From Polyodon spathula (Eukaryota > Chordata > Actinopteri > Acipenseriformes > Polyodontidae): 64,000 bases of DNA. Positions 35,495-46,993 of this stretch are shown here, in pieces. The DNA lies in assembly GCF_017654505.1 (NCBI RefSeq), contig NC_054534.1, positions 42,209,226-42,273,225 on the forward strand, in the 5' to 3' direction. Both the position numbers and the translations under genes were made by a program. The stretch's first letter is position 1. Each line of letters opens with the position of its first letter. The notes beneath the pieces were generated by a model. That model was not told the DNA's origin. It saw only the letters and a program-made list of their open reading frames with translations, and did not search any database.

Positions 35495-36134
35495 CACATC
35501 CACATTTAAACCATTTGGATAATGTTTAAATGTTTCAAAGCTAAACTTTTAACACCAATAATGCTTACTGTGTAGATGTGTTTTATAAGATGTGTTTTAT
35601 AAGATGCAAAGTGGAGTTCTTTTGTGATGCATGCTTGTGCTTTGAGTGCTATATGTAACAAAAGATCATTTACATTTGCAGAATTAAAACAGGTAACACG
35701 TTTTAAGTATATTTTGTATTCTTCTCCATGTAAGAGAATCACATTGTTCAATGATTTAACATATGACTTAGCATGTAGGATAATACGTGTTCTGAAGGCG
35801 TCTGACACAATGGTTTTTTTGTCAACTAGCACAAATCAACAGCAATCATATTTCAGCAAGGTGCTGTTTTTGTTTTAGCAATATTCAAATTATGAAATAT
35901 TCAAATGCTATTTCTCTGCGTTGCAATGTGGAGTTTATCTTTTTTCCGTATGTGTAGTGTATTTGATTGTTTTTGGCATTTTGCTTATTTAAAGAAGGTG
36001 CTTACAAATGCTATAAAAATAAAAAGACTTACTGTAATGAGTCAAAAATATGACTACCTAAACCTAGTGGCAAGGTGGAAAAAAACATGCACAATACAAA
36101 CACAAACAAAAATGAAACGCAACAGGTAAAATAA
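35495..36134. other. No gene seen
   Basis: Overlapping frames on both strands at 35506-36129 have no recognised motif and no splice support. Confidence 0.35.
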
Positions 36135-37374
36135 TACAGTGTGCTCCATTTATAACAATCACTGATATAAGAATCAACAGCATATAGTGATCAGAAACAC
36201 TGGGACAAAATCATTCCTATACCAACCAATGGAAAATAATCTGCTTGTAAGAATCAAGCAATCCGTTTATTAGAATAATTTAGGGGCAAACTGACTGCAT
36301 ACAATACGTTACTTGATCAAGTGCAATGACGTTTATAGCCAATAAAGCTGTTTTTGAATTTGATCACATCTCGCATGATTAGGCACGTATGCAGCATGGA
36401 TAGTGCAATGATGCAGGAAACACTGCATTGTTTGTAATCAAACGTGACTGCACCACTGCATTGTGCAGATATGTTTTCTTGTGTTCTCTGTTAGTGAAAA
36501 TATGTTTCAATAAAGTGAATACACATTCATTGAATACATACTGTGTACAGCACTGTTATTGTGCGATATGCATGTAGAGGGAGTGGGATTGCCACGCAGT
36601 GAGGAGGAAGAGGGCGGGGGGTGGGGGGGGGAATTCAGAGCTTTGCATCTCTGTTTAATGAAAAACTGAGATTAGCATCACAACAGAAAATAAGCAAGCC
36701 ACAGATGCTTAAATGTAGTGGTAATCCTAGCAGTAAAATACTGTACTGTAAAGGCATTTTAATTCAAAGGCCATTACATGTAACACTGCAAGGCAATTAA
36801 ACTAGGAACCCTCACAAAACGATCGCTTCTCAAGTATATTGTAGTAAAATAGGATTCTGCAGCCTTGAGTAAACATAATCATGATCATATAACAAGCTGC
36901 TTTCCCACGAGGACTTGTTTTGATGTATTGTCCTCAGTGATTGAGCACCATTGACATCTGTATACTGTGTTTAAATTTCTGATGGCACCCCTTTGCTAAT
37001 TGTAATGTGACAGAGTGGCCGAGGACAGTGTCAATTATCAGGCTGGAGTCTTGCTTTACAGTTGTAAATCGGTGTAACAAAATAAACCTAGATCTTAGTT
37101 GGAGCACTAAGCAAAACAATACTTTGTGTGGAACAAACACTAGATCTCTTACTCGGGTTTTGGTTTCTTTCTTTCTTTCTTTTTTTTTCTTTTTTTCTTT
37201 CTTTCTTACTCCTCTATACCCCCATCACAAAGCTGTCGGCGAAACCCTTTTTATCGAGGTGCCATTAACTTTAACAAGCAGACAGTTAACCAATTGACCA
37301 TTATCCTTAATTCATTAAGGAAAAGCAGCGGTGGATTTTTTGTGGGTGTGCATGCATGCTGGAACTCATGACAT

Positions 37375-39024
37375 GAAGATACTGACAACATGCCCCACAT
37401 GTCATCCAGTTCCTGTCCAGTTTTAAATAACTTTAGCATAACTGAGGCAGAAGTGTTAAAGGGACTAGGAGCTCTTAAAATAAACAAATCCCCTGGGCCG
37501 GATGAGATCCTCCCAGTAGTACTCAAAGAAATGAAAGAAGTAATTTACAAACCGCTAACCAAGATCATGCAGCAGTCTCTTGACACAGGGGTGGTACCGA
37601 CAGACTGGAAAATTGCAAACGTAATACCGATCCACAAAAAGGGAAACAAAACTGAACCAGGTAACTACAGACCAGTAAGCCTGACTTCTATTATATGCAA
37701 ACTTATGGAAACTATAATAAGATCCAAAATGGAAAATTACCTATATGGTAACAGGGTACTGGGAGACAGTCAACATGGTTTTAGGAAAGGGAGATCGTGC
37801 CTAACTAACTTGCTTGATTTTTTTGAGGATGCAACATCCATAATGGATAATTGCAAAGCATATGACATGGTTTATTTAGATTTCCAGAAAGCTTTTGACA
37901 AAGTCCCGCACAAAAGATTAATTCTCAAACTGAACGCAGTTGGGATTCAAGGAAACACATGTACATGGATTAGGGAGTGGTTAACATGTAGAAAACAGAA
38001 AGTACTGATTAGAGGAAAAACCTCAGAATGGAGTGTGGTAACCAGTGGTGTACCACAGGGATCAGTATTAGGTCCTCTGCTATTCCTAATCTACATTAAT
38101 GATTTAGATTCTGGTATAGTAAGCAAACTTGTTAAATTTGCAGACGACACAAAAGTAGGAGGAGTGGCAAACACTGTTGCAGCAGCAAAGGTCATTCAAA
38201 ATGATCTAGACAAGATTCAGAACTGGGCAGACACATGGCAAATGACATTTAATAGAGAAAAGTGTAAGGTACTGCACGCAGGAAATAAAAATGTACATTA
38301 TAAATATCATATGGGGGATATTGAAATTGGAGAAGGAATCTATGAAAAAGACCTAGGAGTTTTTGTTGACTCAGAAATGTCTTCATCTAGACAATGTGGG
38401 GAAGCTATAAAAAAGGCTAACACGATGCTCGGATACATTGTGAAAAGTGTTGAATTTAAATCAAGGGAAGTAATGTTAAAACTGTACAATGCACTAGTAA
38501 GACCTCATCTTGAATATTGTGTTCAGTTCTGGTCACCTCGCTATAAAAAAGATATTGCTGCTCTAGAAAGAGTGCAAAGAAGAGCGACCAGAATTATTCC
38601 GGGCTTAAAAGGCATGTCATATGCAGACAGGCTAAAAGAATTGAATCTGTTCAGTCTTGAACAAAGAAGACTACGTGGCGACCTAAGTCAAGCATTCAAA
38701 ATTCTAAAAGGTATTGACAGTGTCGACCCAAGGGACTTTTTCAGCCTGAAAAAAGAAACAAGGACCAGGGGTCACAAATGGAGTTTAGAAAAAGGGGCAT
38801 TCAGAACAGAAAATAGGAGACACTTTTTTACACAGAGAATTGTGAGGGTCTGGAATCAACTCCCCAGTAATGTTGTTGAAGCTGACACCCTGGGATCCTT
38901 CAAGAAGCTGCTTGATGAGATTTTGGGATCAATAAGCTACTAACAACCAAACGAGCAAGATGGGCCGAATGGCCTCCTCTCGTTTGTAAACTTTCTTATG
39001 CTCTTATGTTCTTATGTTCTTATG
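37375..39024 (+). mobile_element. CR1-like LINE, 5'-truncated, 3' end complete
   Basis: The copy starts abruptly near 37375 within the RT coding region and continues to a short 3'UTR. It ends in tandem copies of an octamer (CTTATGTT, 38991-39024), the CR1-type tail. It lacks the endonuclease. A reverse fragment of the same family lies at 48127-48333. Confidence 0.88.
37390..38943 (+). CDS. CR1-like LINE reverse transcriptase, open to its natural end
   Basis: A single frame of 517 codons (open from 37372) carries the non-LTR reverse transcriptase, which would copy its own RNA at a nicked target. Visible motifs are INKSPGPDEILP near the start and PVSLTSIICKLME, QHGFRKGRSCLTNL and YLDFQKAFDKVPH (the first catalytic Asp). 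SGVPQGSVLGPLLFLIYIND and the catalytic FADDTKVGG follow, then LHAGNKN. The CR1-type C-terminus has RVQRRATRIIPG, LNLFSLEQRRLRGDL, RRHFFTQRIVRVWNQLPS and LGSFKKLLDEILGSISY. No stop or frameshift lies in the whole stretch, so the insertion is young. The apurinic endonuclease half is absent, so the copy cannot move by itself. The ATG at 37390 is only the first in the frame, not a natural start. Confidence 0.9.
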   Translation: MPHMSSSSCPVLNNFSITEAEVLKGLGALKINKSPGPDEILPVVLKEMKEVIYKPLTKIMQQSLDTGVVPTDWKIANVIPIHKKGNKTEPGNYRPVSLTSIICKLMETIIRSKMENYLYGNRVLGDSQHGFRKGRSCLTNLLDFFEDATSIMDNCKAYDMVYLDFQKAFDKVPHKRLILKLNAVGIQGNTCTWIREWLTCRKQKVLIRGKTSEWSVVTSGVPQGSVLGPLLFLIYINDLDSGIVSKLVKFADDTKVGGVANTVAAAKVIQNDLDKIQNWADTWQMTFNREKCKVLHAGNKNVHYKYHMGDIEIGEGIYEKDLGVFVDSEMSSSRQCGEAIKKANTMLGYIVKSVEFKSREVMLKLYNALVRPHLEYCVQFWSPRYKKDIAALERVQRRATRIIPGLKGMSYADRLKELNLFSLEQRRLRGDLSQAFKILKGIDSVDPRDFFSLKKETRTRGHKWSLEKGAFRTENRRHFFTQRIVRVWNQLPSNVVEADTLGSFKKLLDEILGSISY

Positions 39025-39200
39025 ACATCTACTGGTCAACCCATTACACTGCAGGGAACAAGCTCTTATCGGGAAGTATGCTCATACTAACATACTGATT
39101 CTGCACCACAGTAATCGTATCGGTCTGCTTTTAAGAATGAACCACTTATAAGAATCAAATCACCCGGAGGAGATGTGATTCTTATAAATGGACTTCACTG

Positions 39201-40960
39201 TATTGATTTTTTACCAATGCATGGAGGATCGACTTCATTTTTGTTTTTATCTGAGCAGTTCAGAAATGAGATGGAATTTGACAAGCTTGTTTTAATAGCC
39301 AGTGGTGCACTAGGGACATGCAACCAATGCAGTTGCCCCGAGGCAGCGAGGGGGCCTCCATAATATTACATTATATTAACAATGTGCACAAATTCAAAAC
39401 GTGACAAGACAAAACAGATGACAGTTACATATCACTTACGACTAGGGAAAGTCAAAGCGCAGTGCGTATCGCTTTTCGAGGAGTTCGGACCAGGAGGAGG
39501 GACTGCCAGTTCCGAGAAGATGGATATAACTGCAGGCTCGGACCTTGCTCGTGGTGGCCTGTGGTGGCTTAGCTGTGGTGGCCTATGCATGCATTAGGTT
39601 GTTGCTCTCGATAGGCGTGACATTTGAGACAGAAATAAAATCAAACAGCACTGCGCAATGTTGTTCAGACCAACTGGAGAAGAGAAGGGTGATGAATGTG
39701 ATAAGTTTAAATTTGTCCCATGTGTTGAATAACGCACATTATTAATTAATAAAAAAGATATAAATGACCTTAAAGGCCTAATTTGAGAAACGTTTAATGT
39801 AAGGACAAACAAAAATCCTTCTTTAACCTGTCTCCCTTTCATCATAAATTTTAAACCAATCCATGCATAATACCTGCTTTTTCCCTTAACATTCTAATCT
39901 ACAACTAATCTTATAACATAAAAAGTTACATAAACATTGATATTTTCTAACGCTGGTCTAGAGAAAAGGAAAATCATGTCTGTGACAGGACACCATGATG
40001 AAGGTTCAATCCGCAGCTACTGGACAGCAAACCAATAGGAAAGACACAATTGGTCTGATAATTAATTTTAGCTCTAAAAAGAAAGTGTTTTGGACAAGAA
40101 ACTGAATCTGGTTTGACCAAATAAAGTAGGCCCTGTCATTAAAAATAATGGGTATTACAGGGTTATAATACCGAACTGGCCCAAATCTACTGTGAGTTTC
40201 CCCCTGAAAATAATATCTCAAAAATAACCTACAACTCGCCTCTGAGTCACGTGGACTTGGTCGTTCAAAACAGAAAATCGACCATATTGAGCTTCCTCTG
40301 AGCCAACCGCAGAATGCAAATACAGTGATGCTGATAACATTTTTTTTTTAAATCCTTTGTTTCTTTTGGCAATTTCCTTTCTTACCTAACAAGTAGGCCT
40401 ATTGTATTTCAGTTACAGTAACATTTTTGACAGAAGGTTACTAACCATTTAAGTTACTGTAACATTACTTGTTTTAAAGTTTATGGCATACAGTCAGAGA
40501 AATTATGCATCTGTCTACGAAAACAGGGTGACAGTTTTTGTGGCATTGACTACTGTATTACATATTGATTTTTGATTTCAACTCTACAGATTTACTGGAA
40601 TTTACAATTGCAATACTGACTAATGTGGTAAGATTTTTTTGTTTGTTTGTTTTTAAACATACATTCATTGTTTAAATTATCTTGTCTGCTTGATAAAGTT
40701 TCCCTTGAAATCATTTGGTTGGCTGTAGAAAAAAGACCAAGAAAATGCAACAATTAAAACCCCTATTAAAAGAAAAAGTTTTAAAAGGTGCAGATATTGT
40801 TCCCTGGGTGTCATCCTTGTGGATCGTATTTATAGCCTGTGCGGTGACAGGCCGGTTGGGCTTCATACCTTGCCTTCCTGCTTTTATTTCCCAAAAGTGT
40901 CACTTTTTTCACAATGAGCCTCTACTATACATGTTCATAGATGTTGTCTGCCTTTTACAG
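39201..40960. other. No clear gene; possible hAT end near 39301
   Basis: CAGTGGTGCACTAGGGACATG at 39301 resembles the start of a hAT-like terminal repeat, but no matching end or transposase was found. The plus-strand frame 40715-40996 has no recognised motif. Confidence 0.3.
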
Positions 40961-41090
40961 GTCTATTATGGATGCCATTTCGAACTGGAGTTCTGAGAAT
41001 GTATGCCAGTCGCTCGACAAAACAGGACACGGAGACGCAAAACTCTTCAGGGATTACTTTACAGACATTTTAAGTTGTGTAGACAACTAG
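40961..41090 (+). other. Candidate exon, SAM-domain-like start
   Basis: A good acceptor (TCTGCCTTTTACAG) is followed by an open stretch reading SIMDAISNWSSENVCQSLDK and then GDAKLFRDYFTDILSCVDN before TAG at 41088-41090. The N-W-S-S-E-N-V pattern resembles the first helix of SAM domains. No clear donor was seen. It could be an exon of an unidentified plus-strand gene, a first coding exon from its internal ATG, or a transposon fragment. Confidence 0.3.
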
Positions 41091-41420
41091 TTTGCTCTAT
41101 AGCTTTATATTGCTTTTTTAAAAATGTAGGCACCCAACTGCTACACAGTAGAGAGACATTATGAACTGTTGTCACAAAATGTCAATTTTTAAGGGACCAA
41201 GGTTGTGGACCTGGATATGTAAGTAAAAATATACTCTAACAATTATATTAGTTTTTCTAGTAAGAACAATGCCATGTAAAAATACACTGGAATAATAGAC
41301 ATAGATAGGTATTACCTCTTGTATTAAGATTAGTTTACAAGAATTAATAATTCATGAGTTGAATATCATATTTCTCTATATAGGATAAATACTACATATA
41401 ATATCCTCCCTGCATAAAAC

Positions 41421-42013
41421 GTGTATGTAATTGTTTATTATTATTGTTTTATTAGTAATTATCCCCTGCACCTGGCTATCATTGTAAATTAGAGCCAGGT
41501 GCAGGGTATTTAAAGAAAGCAGCCAGTTTGTTCTGGGCTGCTGTATGAAGAGCCTGACTTTGTGTTGTAGTCCTCAAAGATACTGTGTGAAGCCTTTTTG
41601 TTGTGTATTTGTAAAACTGTGTTTTGTTTTTCAGCCGATAAACAGCCTAGCTGTCCGTTTATTAGTTTAGAGTTCTAGTTTGTTTAGTTAGTGCTAGAAA
41701 AGAGCTAGGTGTTTATTTAGTTTGTTTGATTCTTGTTTATTAAAAATAGCGTGTAAGCATGTTAAAACCTCAAGTCTGTGTGTCTGGGTCTACATTGGGC
41801 AAACAAACGACCGCAAGTGTTGGCCAGGTTTACATATGGTGGCAGCGTGTGTGGGCGCCCCTAAAAGACCCAGAGAAAATCGAAGATATAAAAGAATTGA
41901 TTGAGCAGATTAATAAAAATACAACTGCTCAAGCAGAGCAAAGCAGGAAGTGGAGGCAGGAGCAAGGGCTTCCGGAGTTAGGAGCAGGCAAGAAACTGCT
42001 AACTTTCAAAAGA
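41421..42013 (+). mobile_element. 5' LTR and gag start of a truncated LTR retrotransposon
   Basis: Sequence from about 41421 to 41835 behaves like an LTR, with start TG and end TTTACA. It is followed by a primer-binding-like TGGTGGCAGCG at 41838-41848. An open frame then reads KDPEKIEDIKELIEQINKN, TAQAEQSRKWRQEQG and GAGKKLLTFKR, a gag-like coiled start. At 42014 it stops where DIRS-like terminal sequence begins, so the DIRS element cut it. The LTR start is approximate. Confidence 0.5.
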
Positions 42014-42290
42014 AATGATGTAACCCTGGTTCCCTGAAAGAGAAGAATACTTGAATACTTTGGGGATATGCCTACTTGTCAGGTATTTTCTGAGCATTTT
42101 ATATCAAAACTGCCAATAGGCCCCTCCACGGAGTGATGTCCTTGGTCCCGCCTCACCGAGGTAACAAATAGGCCTCTGTGCGGAGATCTCAGCCTATTTT
42201 GAATTGAACCCATGAAAGTGAGTGATGCGACCTCACAAGGTTGGCAGTTATATTCTCTTTTAGGGAACCGGGGTTACATCCATAACCTAT
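42014..42290. repeat. DIRS-type inverted repeat pair
   Basis: GATGTAACCCTGGTTCCCTG at 42014-42033 is inverted relative to AGGGAACCGGGGTTACATCC at 42261-42280. The 'TGTAACC..GGTTCCCTGA' sequence is characteristic of DIRS element termini in fish. The block lies just beyond the recombinase end of the DIRS coding region. Confidence 0.55.
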
Positions 42291-42396
42291 CATTCCCTTT
42301 CAATTCGAAGATGACCTCCAAATTGAATACTTTTGGGAAAATATACCAGAGCCGTCATGAGGGAGAATGAGCAGACAGCATCTGAGGGAAATCTCG

Positions 42397-44670
42397 TTAG
42401 TGTTGGTAGTGTGAATGTACAACCTCATGGACCATAGTGCCTATTAAAGGCATAGAGGGATCTACAGCATTAAGTCGGTAGAAACTGGTAAATGTATGCA
42501 GGTTAGTCCAGCTAGCCACAGTACATGTATCAGTCAACGAGGCACCTCTGAAGAGGGCCCATGACATAGCTACACCTCTGGTTGAGTGCGTAGCAATCCT
42601 CCCATATTGGGGGTAGGCTGGCATTAGTATATGCAGTCAAAGCTGTGTCCACAATCCAATGTGTCCTTTCGCCATGACAGAGCTGGTCAGACTGACACAA
42701 CACTGTCGTTCTATTCATCTCAATGACCGAACTGGGCAGAGGGAATTTAATCTCCTATCCGACTCCCCTATGAAGGGATGGAAAGCCTTTAGTTCCACTG
42801 ACTGATTCAATTGAAATGCTGTAATCGCCTTAGGGAGAAAAGCAGGGCTACTCTGTTTCCATTGTTCCAAATGCGCATATAGAAACTACATGGACTGTGC
42901 CTGTACCTCACTGACCAGTTTAGCGGAGGTGATAGCTAACAGAAAGGCTTCATAGAGAGATATTTCAGCTATATGGTATCTATGGGCTCAAACAGCTCCT
43001 TCGTGAGAGCCTCCAGTACCACGTCTAGACTCGGGGAGGACGTGCTTTATAGGTCCTTATAGGTCATAACCACCGAGCATACGAGCACCCAGGGATACTG
43101 AGTTGATGGGAACATGGATATGGCTGCTAGGTACAATTTCAACATAGAGGTGGATTTACCTGCCTCTAGTAGATCTTGCAGAAACTGTAAAATAACTGCT
43201 ATAGGGCAATACATGGGATCATGGCCACTTTTGAAAATATTTCCAATAGGCTTACAACGCACTTGTGGAAGAAGCTCTAGTGATCTGCAGTGTACTGACT
43301 ACGGCATCTGAGATCCATAGGGCATACAGACAGTCCCATTTAGGGGCCAGACCCACAGCTGGAGTCTACCCGGTTCTGGGTGGCAGAGGGCTTTTCGCCT
43401 GGCTGAGGAGATCCCGCTGCGCATGGATTTGGCAGAGGTTCGAAAACAACCAGGAGAACTGTCGCTTACTCTCTCCTGACCTTGTCGAGGAAGGCAGGGA
43501 GTAACGGTACAAGTGGGAAAGAATATAAAGGTGCTTTGGGCCATTTGTGCGCTAGGACATCAACGCTTAGTGGACCTCCACAGCCGTGGAGGGAGAACCA
43601 CAGGGGCACTGGGTCGTCTCTGCCTTGGCAAAAAGGTCAACCTGGGCTTCCCCGAAGTGTTCCCAAATGCGTTGCACCACCTGAGGGTGCAGTTGCCATT
43701 CTAGCGTGAGAGGACCCTCCCTGGAGAGAAGGTCTGCCACCCAGTTCACCACTCCCGTGTGTACAGCCCGGAGGGAGAGTAACGTGCCTCTGTGCCCAGG
43801 TCAGTAGCTGAAAAGTTATGCTGTGTAATCCCGGGGACTGAAGCCCTCCCTGGTGTTTCATATACGGAACCACTGACACATTGTCTGTGCGGACAAGGAC
43901 ATGTTTGTTGTGGAGCACAGGAAGAAAATCTTGTAGCGCGAGGTGGACTGCTCTCCGCTCTAGTGCATTTATGTGCAGGGATGTCCACCGGCCCGACCAG
44001 GATCTGTGGACTCCTCTGCCTGCCCAGACCTCCCCCCAACCAGAGTTGGATTCGTCTGTCGTCACCACTTGACAGTTGTAAATGACTCCCATCCTTACGC
44101 CTTTGCTCAGGTGGGTATTACCTCCACCAACATAGTGCATTCCAGCACAGACAAGACACTCATCCTACGGTGTCTGTCAAGCTTGGGGTGTAGCCAAAAG
44201 GCATTGAGCTATGCTTAAAGCGGGCGCATGTGAAATAATGCCAGTTGAATAGCTGAGGACACTGCTATTTTCTGGCACAGTACTAATTGCACTGGTTGAA
44301 ACAGGGGCAGGCAGTTGCAAATAGCAGCTACCCTGTCATCCGACAGGTAAGTTCGCATTGTAAGGGAATCCAGCTGGAGGCCCAAATAAACCATACTCTG
44401 CACTAGTGTTAATTGGCTTTTTGCATTGTTGAGGGTGAGAACCATCCTCGACAGATGCTCCGTCCCAATCATTGTGTGAGCCACTGCTCCTGCCTGGGAC
44501 TGGGAACAAATCAGCCAATAGTCCAGATAATTCATCACGCTCATCCCTTGCAGCCACAAGGGAGCTAGGATGGCATCCTTGCACTTTGAAAACGTGCAGG
44601 GGTCTAAGGAGAGGTCGAATGGCAGCATGGAGAACTCGAAGACACTCCCCTGAAAGGCACTATTGTGCAT
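42397..44670 (-). pseudogene. DIRS retrotransposon RT-RNase H-tyrosine recombinase, decayed
   Basis: On the minus strand the parts come in DIRS order. Reverse transcriptase (44670-44215) has FEFSMLPFDLSLDPCTFSKC, with the catalytic YLDD changed to YLDY, then VYLGLQLDSLTMRTYL. RNase H (44140-43637) has VTTDESNSGWGEVWAGR, LHINALERRAVHLAL and LVRTDNVSVVPYMKHQGG, with its acidic residues present. The tyrosine recombinase head (43262-43047) has VILQFLQDLLEAGKS and LKLYLAAISMF. The recombinase end (42718-42397) has HSTRGVAMSW with the H-x-x-R pair and TSFYRLNAVD with the likely catalytic Tyr. DIRS elements integrate through this recombinase rather than a DDE integrase. Frameshifts separate the parts and the 5' (gag) end is missing beyond about 44700. 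Confidence 0.85.
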
Positions 44671-44933
44671 TTTTTCTAGCCTGTAGCTGCAGTCAAACGT
44701 ACTGTATTTCAGTATTTGTTACCTGACCCTGAAATTCTGAAGAAGTGAAGTACCTTACTTACCCTGTAATAAGGGGCTGTGTCTGTTTTTATTCTGCAGC
44801 TTTTTTGTGCAAAAAGTAGAAACCTGAACTTGCTAATTTAGGATGAATGTCAAGTAGGGTAGAGATCTGCTATTTATAATGCTGATAACTTCTTCTTGGC
44901 TGTGTTTTCCACTTCACAGCTGCATTAATAATG

Positions 44934-45046
44934 GGTCCTGTCTGGTCTTCTCCGACGAGGACACAGAATACCGCACTCTGCCAGGGGCATCACTGATTGT
45001 GAAGATCTTCTCATGATGAGTGTTGTTTATTCTGCTGACAATAGGT
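44934..45046 (+). other. Candidate exon, unidentified
   Basis: Acceptor-like TCCACTTCACAG is followed by a frame CINNGSCLVFSDEDTEYRTL then PGASLIVKIFS and TGA at 45014-45016. AATAG then meets GTAAGA, a good donor, at 45046/45047. The composition looks protein-like. I do not recognise the family. It may pair with the candidate exon at 40961-41090, but splicing phase cannot be settled by eye. Confidence 0.3.
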
Positions 45047-46430
45047 AAGATGAAAAATCCCTTGTTAATTTGACAAGTAAATATCACCTTCTTAAAGATG
45101 AGCTACTGTGACTTAAACTTCAGATCCAACAGCCTTGTAGATAGGCTTAACCATTTATTTTAACAAACTGTCAAATATTGTGTATGATGATTCCATTTAC
45201 CTATCATCGTCAAATTTCATGTCATCTTAACATCAATGCTATATAATCCCTTTTGCCTTTAGCTGCTCTTTGTGTATGGAATTGAGATGTCTGTACGCCA
45301 CACTAACAAAACATTATTAATATTGCATATGTCAATGCAGATCTGTGGCCATTGACATCAATTGATCCAGAAATCTCATGGTGCCAGAGGGCTATCAAAC
45401 TAAGCTATGAAACACTTACAGATGTCTAAACAGATCTATTGAATTCCATACAGAAGGTCTATAATTACACTTGATTAAGATATGCAGTGTTATGTTATTA
45501 CACACGTTTACTGTTTTATTACAATATGTAATGACAGTACAGTATAATTAATGTACATCTACAACGTGAAGACTGTTCATGAGTATTCCTTTTTTGTAAG
45601 GTTACAAATCTGTTACAACAGTTCTACTTGTAGGATCAAACACATTTAAATACAAAAATCTTTAAAAGAGGAACATGTTTTAGAAATGATGTGTGATGTC
45701 AACTTCCACTTTGGAAATCACCACATACAAAATTGTAAGAACACAGTAAAACATAAAAGAAACCAGCAGAAGACAAACTTCTTTGCTTCTTGCGTTTCAA
45801 ACCACAGCGGCGTGTATCACTCGTAATTTGTAATCCCCGGGTTTGAGTCGCAACCAAAAGTCCAGGTTTTACACACACACACTCACAATAAACAAAAACA
45901 CAAACGGCCAACCGACTTCCACCAACCCACGGGAATAAAGTGTCATGCCTTTTAGTCCAGGGTACTCTGCTCCCTTTATCTAGTACCCTCTCAGGTCAGG
46001 AGGGAGATCTAACACCAAGCGTCAATCGATCTCTGTCACAATGTGTTACAAATAATAAAATATTTAAATTACCTAATTACTAGATAATTAAATGTATAAT
46101 TTATTTTTATTATTGCTATTGGCTTAAATACCTACAGAAATTATGCAAGATAATTAGACTGATAAAACACGAATAATATGGATCACCTGATGAAATACTG
46201 TCATGTTAACACTTAGTATGCATATCGGCCATAGAATCATAAAAGAAAACAAACAAGACCAAGCTCAACATTGTGGATGTATGTCTTATTATTACTGAGA
46301 ACGTCACTAGCGTCAACATATCCTTACTTTGTCTTCAGAATAAATCTGCAATAGTAATGCTTGTCTAAGAAAAGTGACTAAAAAGGAGCATTTCATTTTT
46401 CTGTTGCAGATGATGGAGAGTTTACAGTTT

Positions 46431-46516
<86 letters not shown>

Positions 46517-46993
46517 TTTGTTATTAAAATTTAGAAAATTATCGACAGGCGATTCAGCGAAATTCAGCCTACATTCCGACTTGACCCGTCTCGACCCCAC
46601 TTCGTGTGAATCGCCTACTTGGGTCTTCAACGATCTGAGCGATCCCACCCAGTGGATAATAACCCAGACAAGATAATGAACAAGAGATAAAACAATTTAA
46701 GAAGAGCCTCCTCTGGGTAAGGAGAGAATATGCTTGAGAGTTAGATTTATTATCTTCCACTTTTCTGAAATGATCTCCAATTTACTGGAAATACCTGACA
46801 ACTTCATTTTGTGTGTGCTTAGGTTTCTGAAGGAGCTGGGTGATTATCTTTTAAATACAGTACGTGCACATCCTTAGTTTCCAGTTGATATCCATTACAA
46901 AGCTACACTACTATACAACTTGTTATTGTGCATTCTACATTTGAGTTCATTGTAATATATCAGATACATTGCTGGGGAAATTAAATTTATTGT
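45047..46993. repeat. No gene; LTR end fragment and (TA)n
   Basis: About 45900-46040 resembles the right end of the 34770-35494 LTR (CGACTTCC, a GTGTC block, CCTCTCAGGTCAGGAGGGAGAT, ending CTCTGTCACA). An uninterrupted TA microsatellite spans about 46432-46510. Nothing else was recognised. Confidence 0.55.

Larger units (their letters stand above)
36137..39200. mobile_element. pogo/Tigger-like TIR element interrupted by a LINE
   Basis: The left end CAGTGTGCTCCATTTATAAC at 36137 mirrors the right end, which ends GATTCTTATAAATGGACTTC-ACTG at 39200. Both are flanked by TA (36135-36136 and 39201-39202). The end sequence and TA duplication fit the pogo/Tigger group of Tc1/mariner. Removing the LINE at 37375-39024 leaves about 1.4 kb in which I see no transposase, so it is probably non-autonomous. 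A (CTTT)n stretch is at 37165-37205. Confidence 0.6.
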
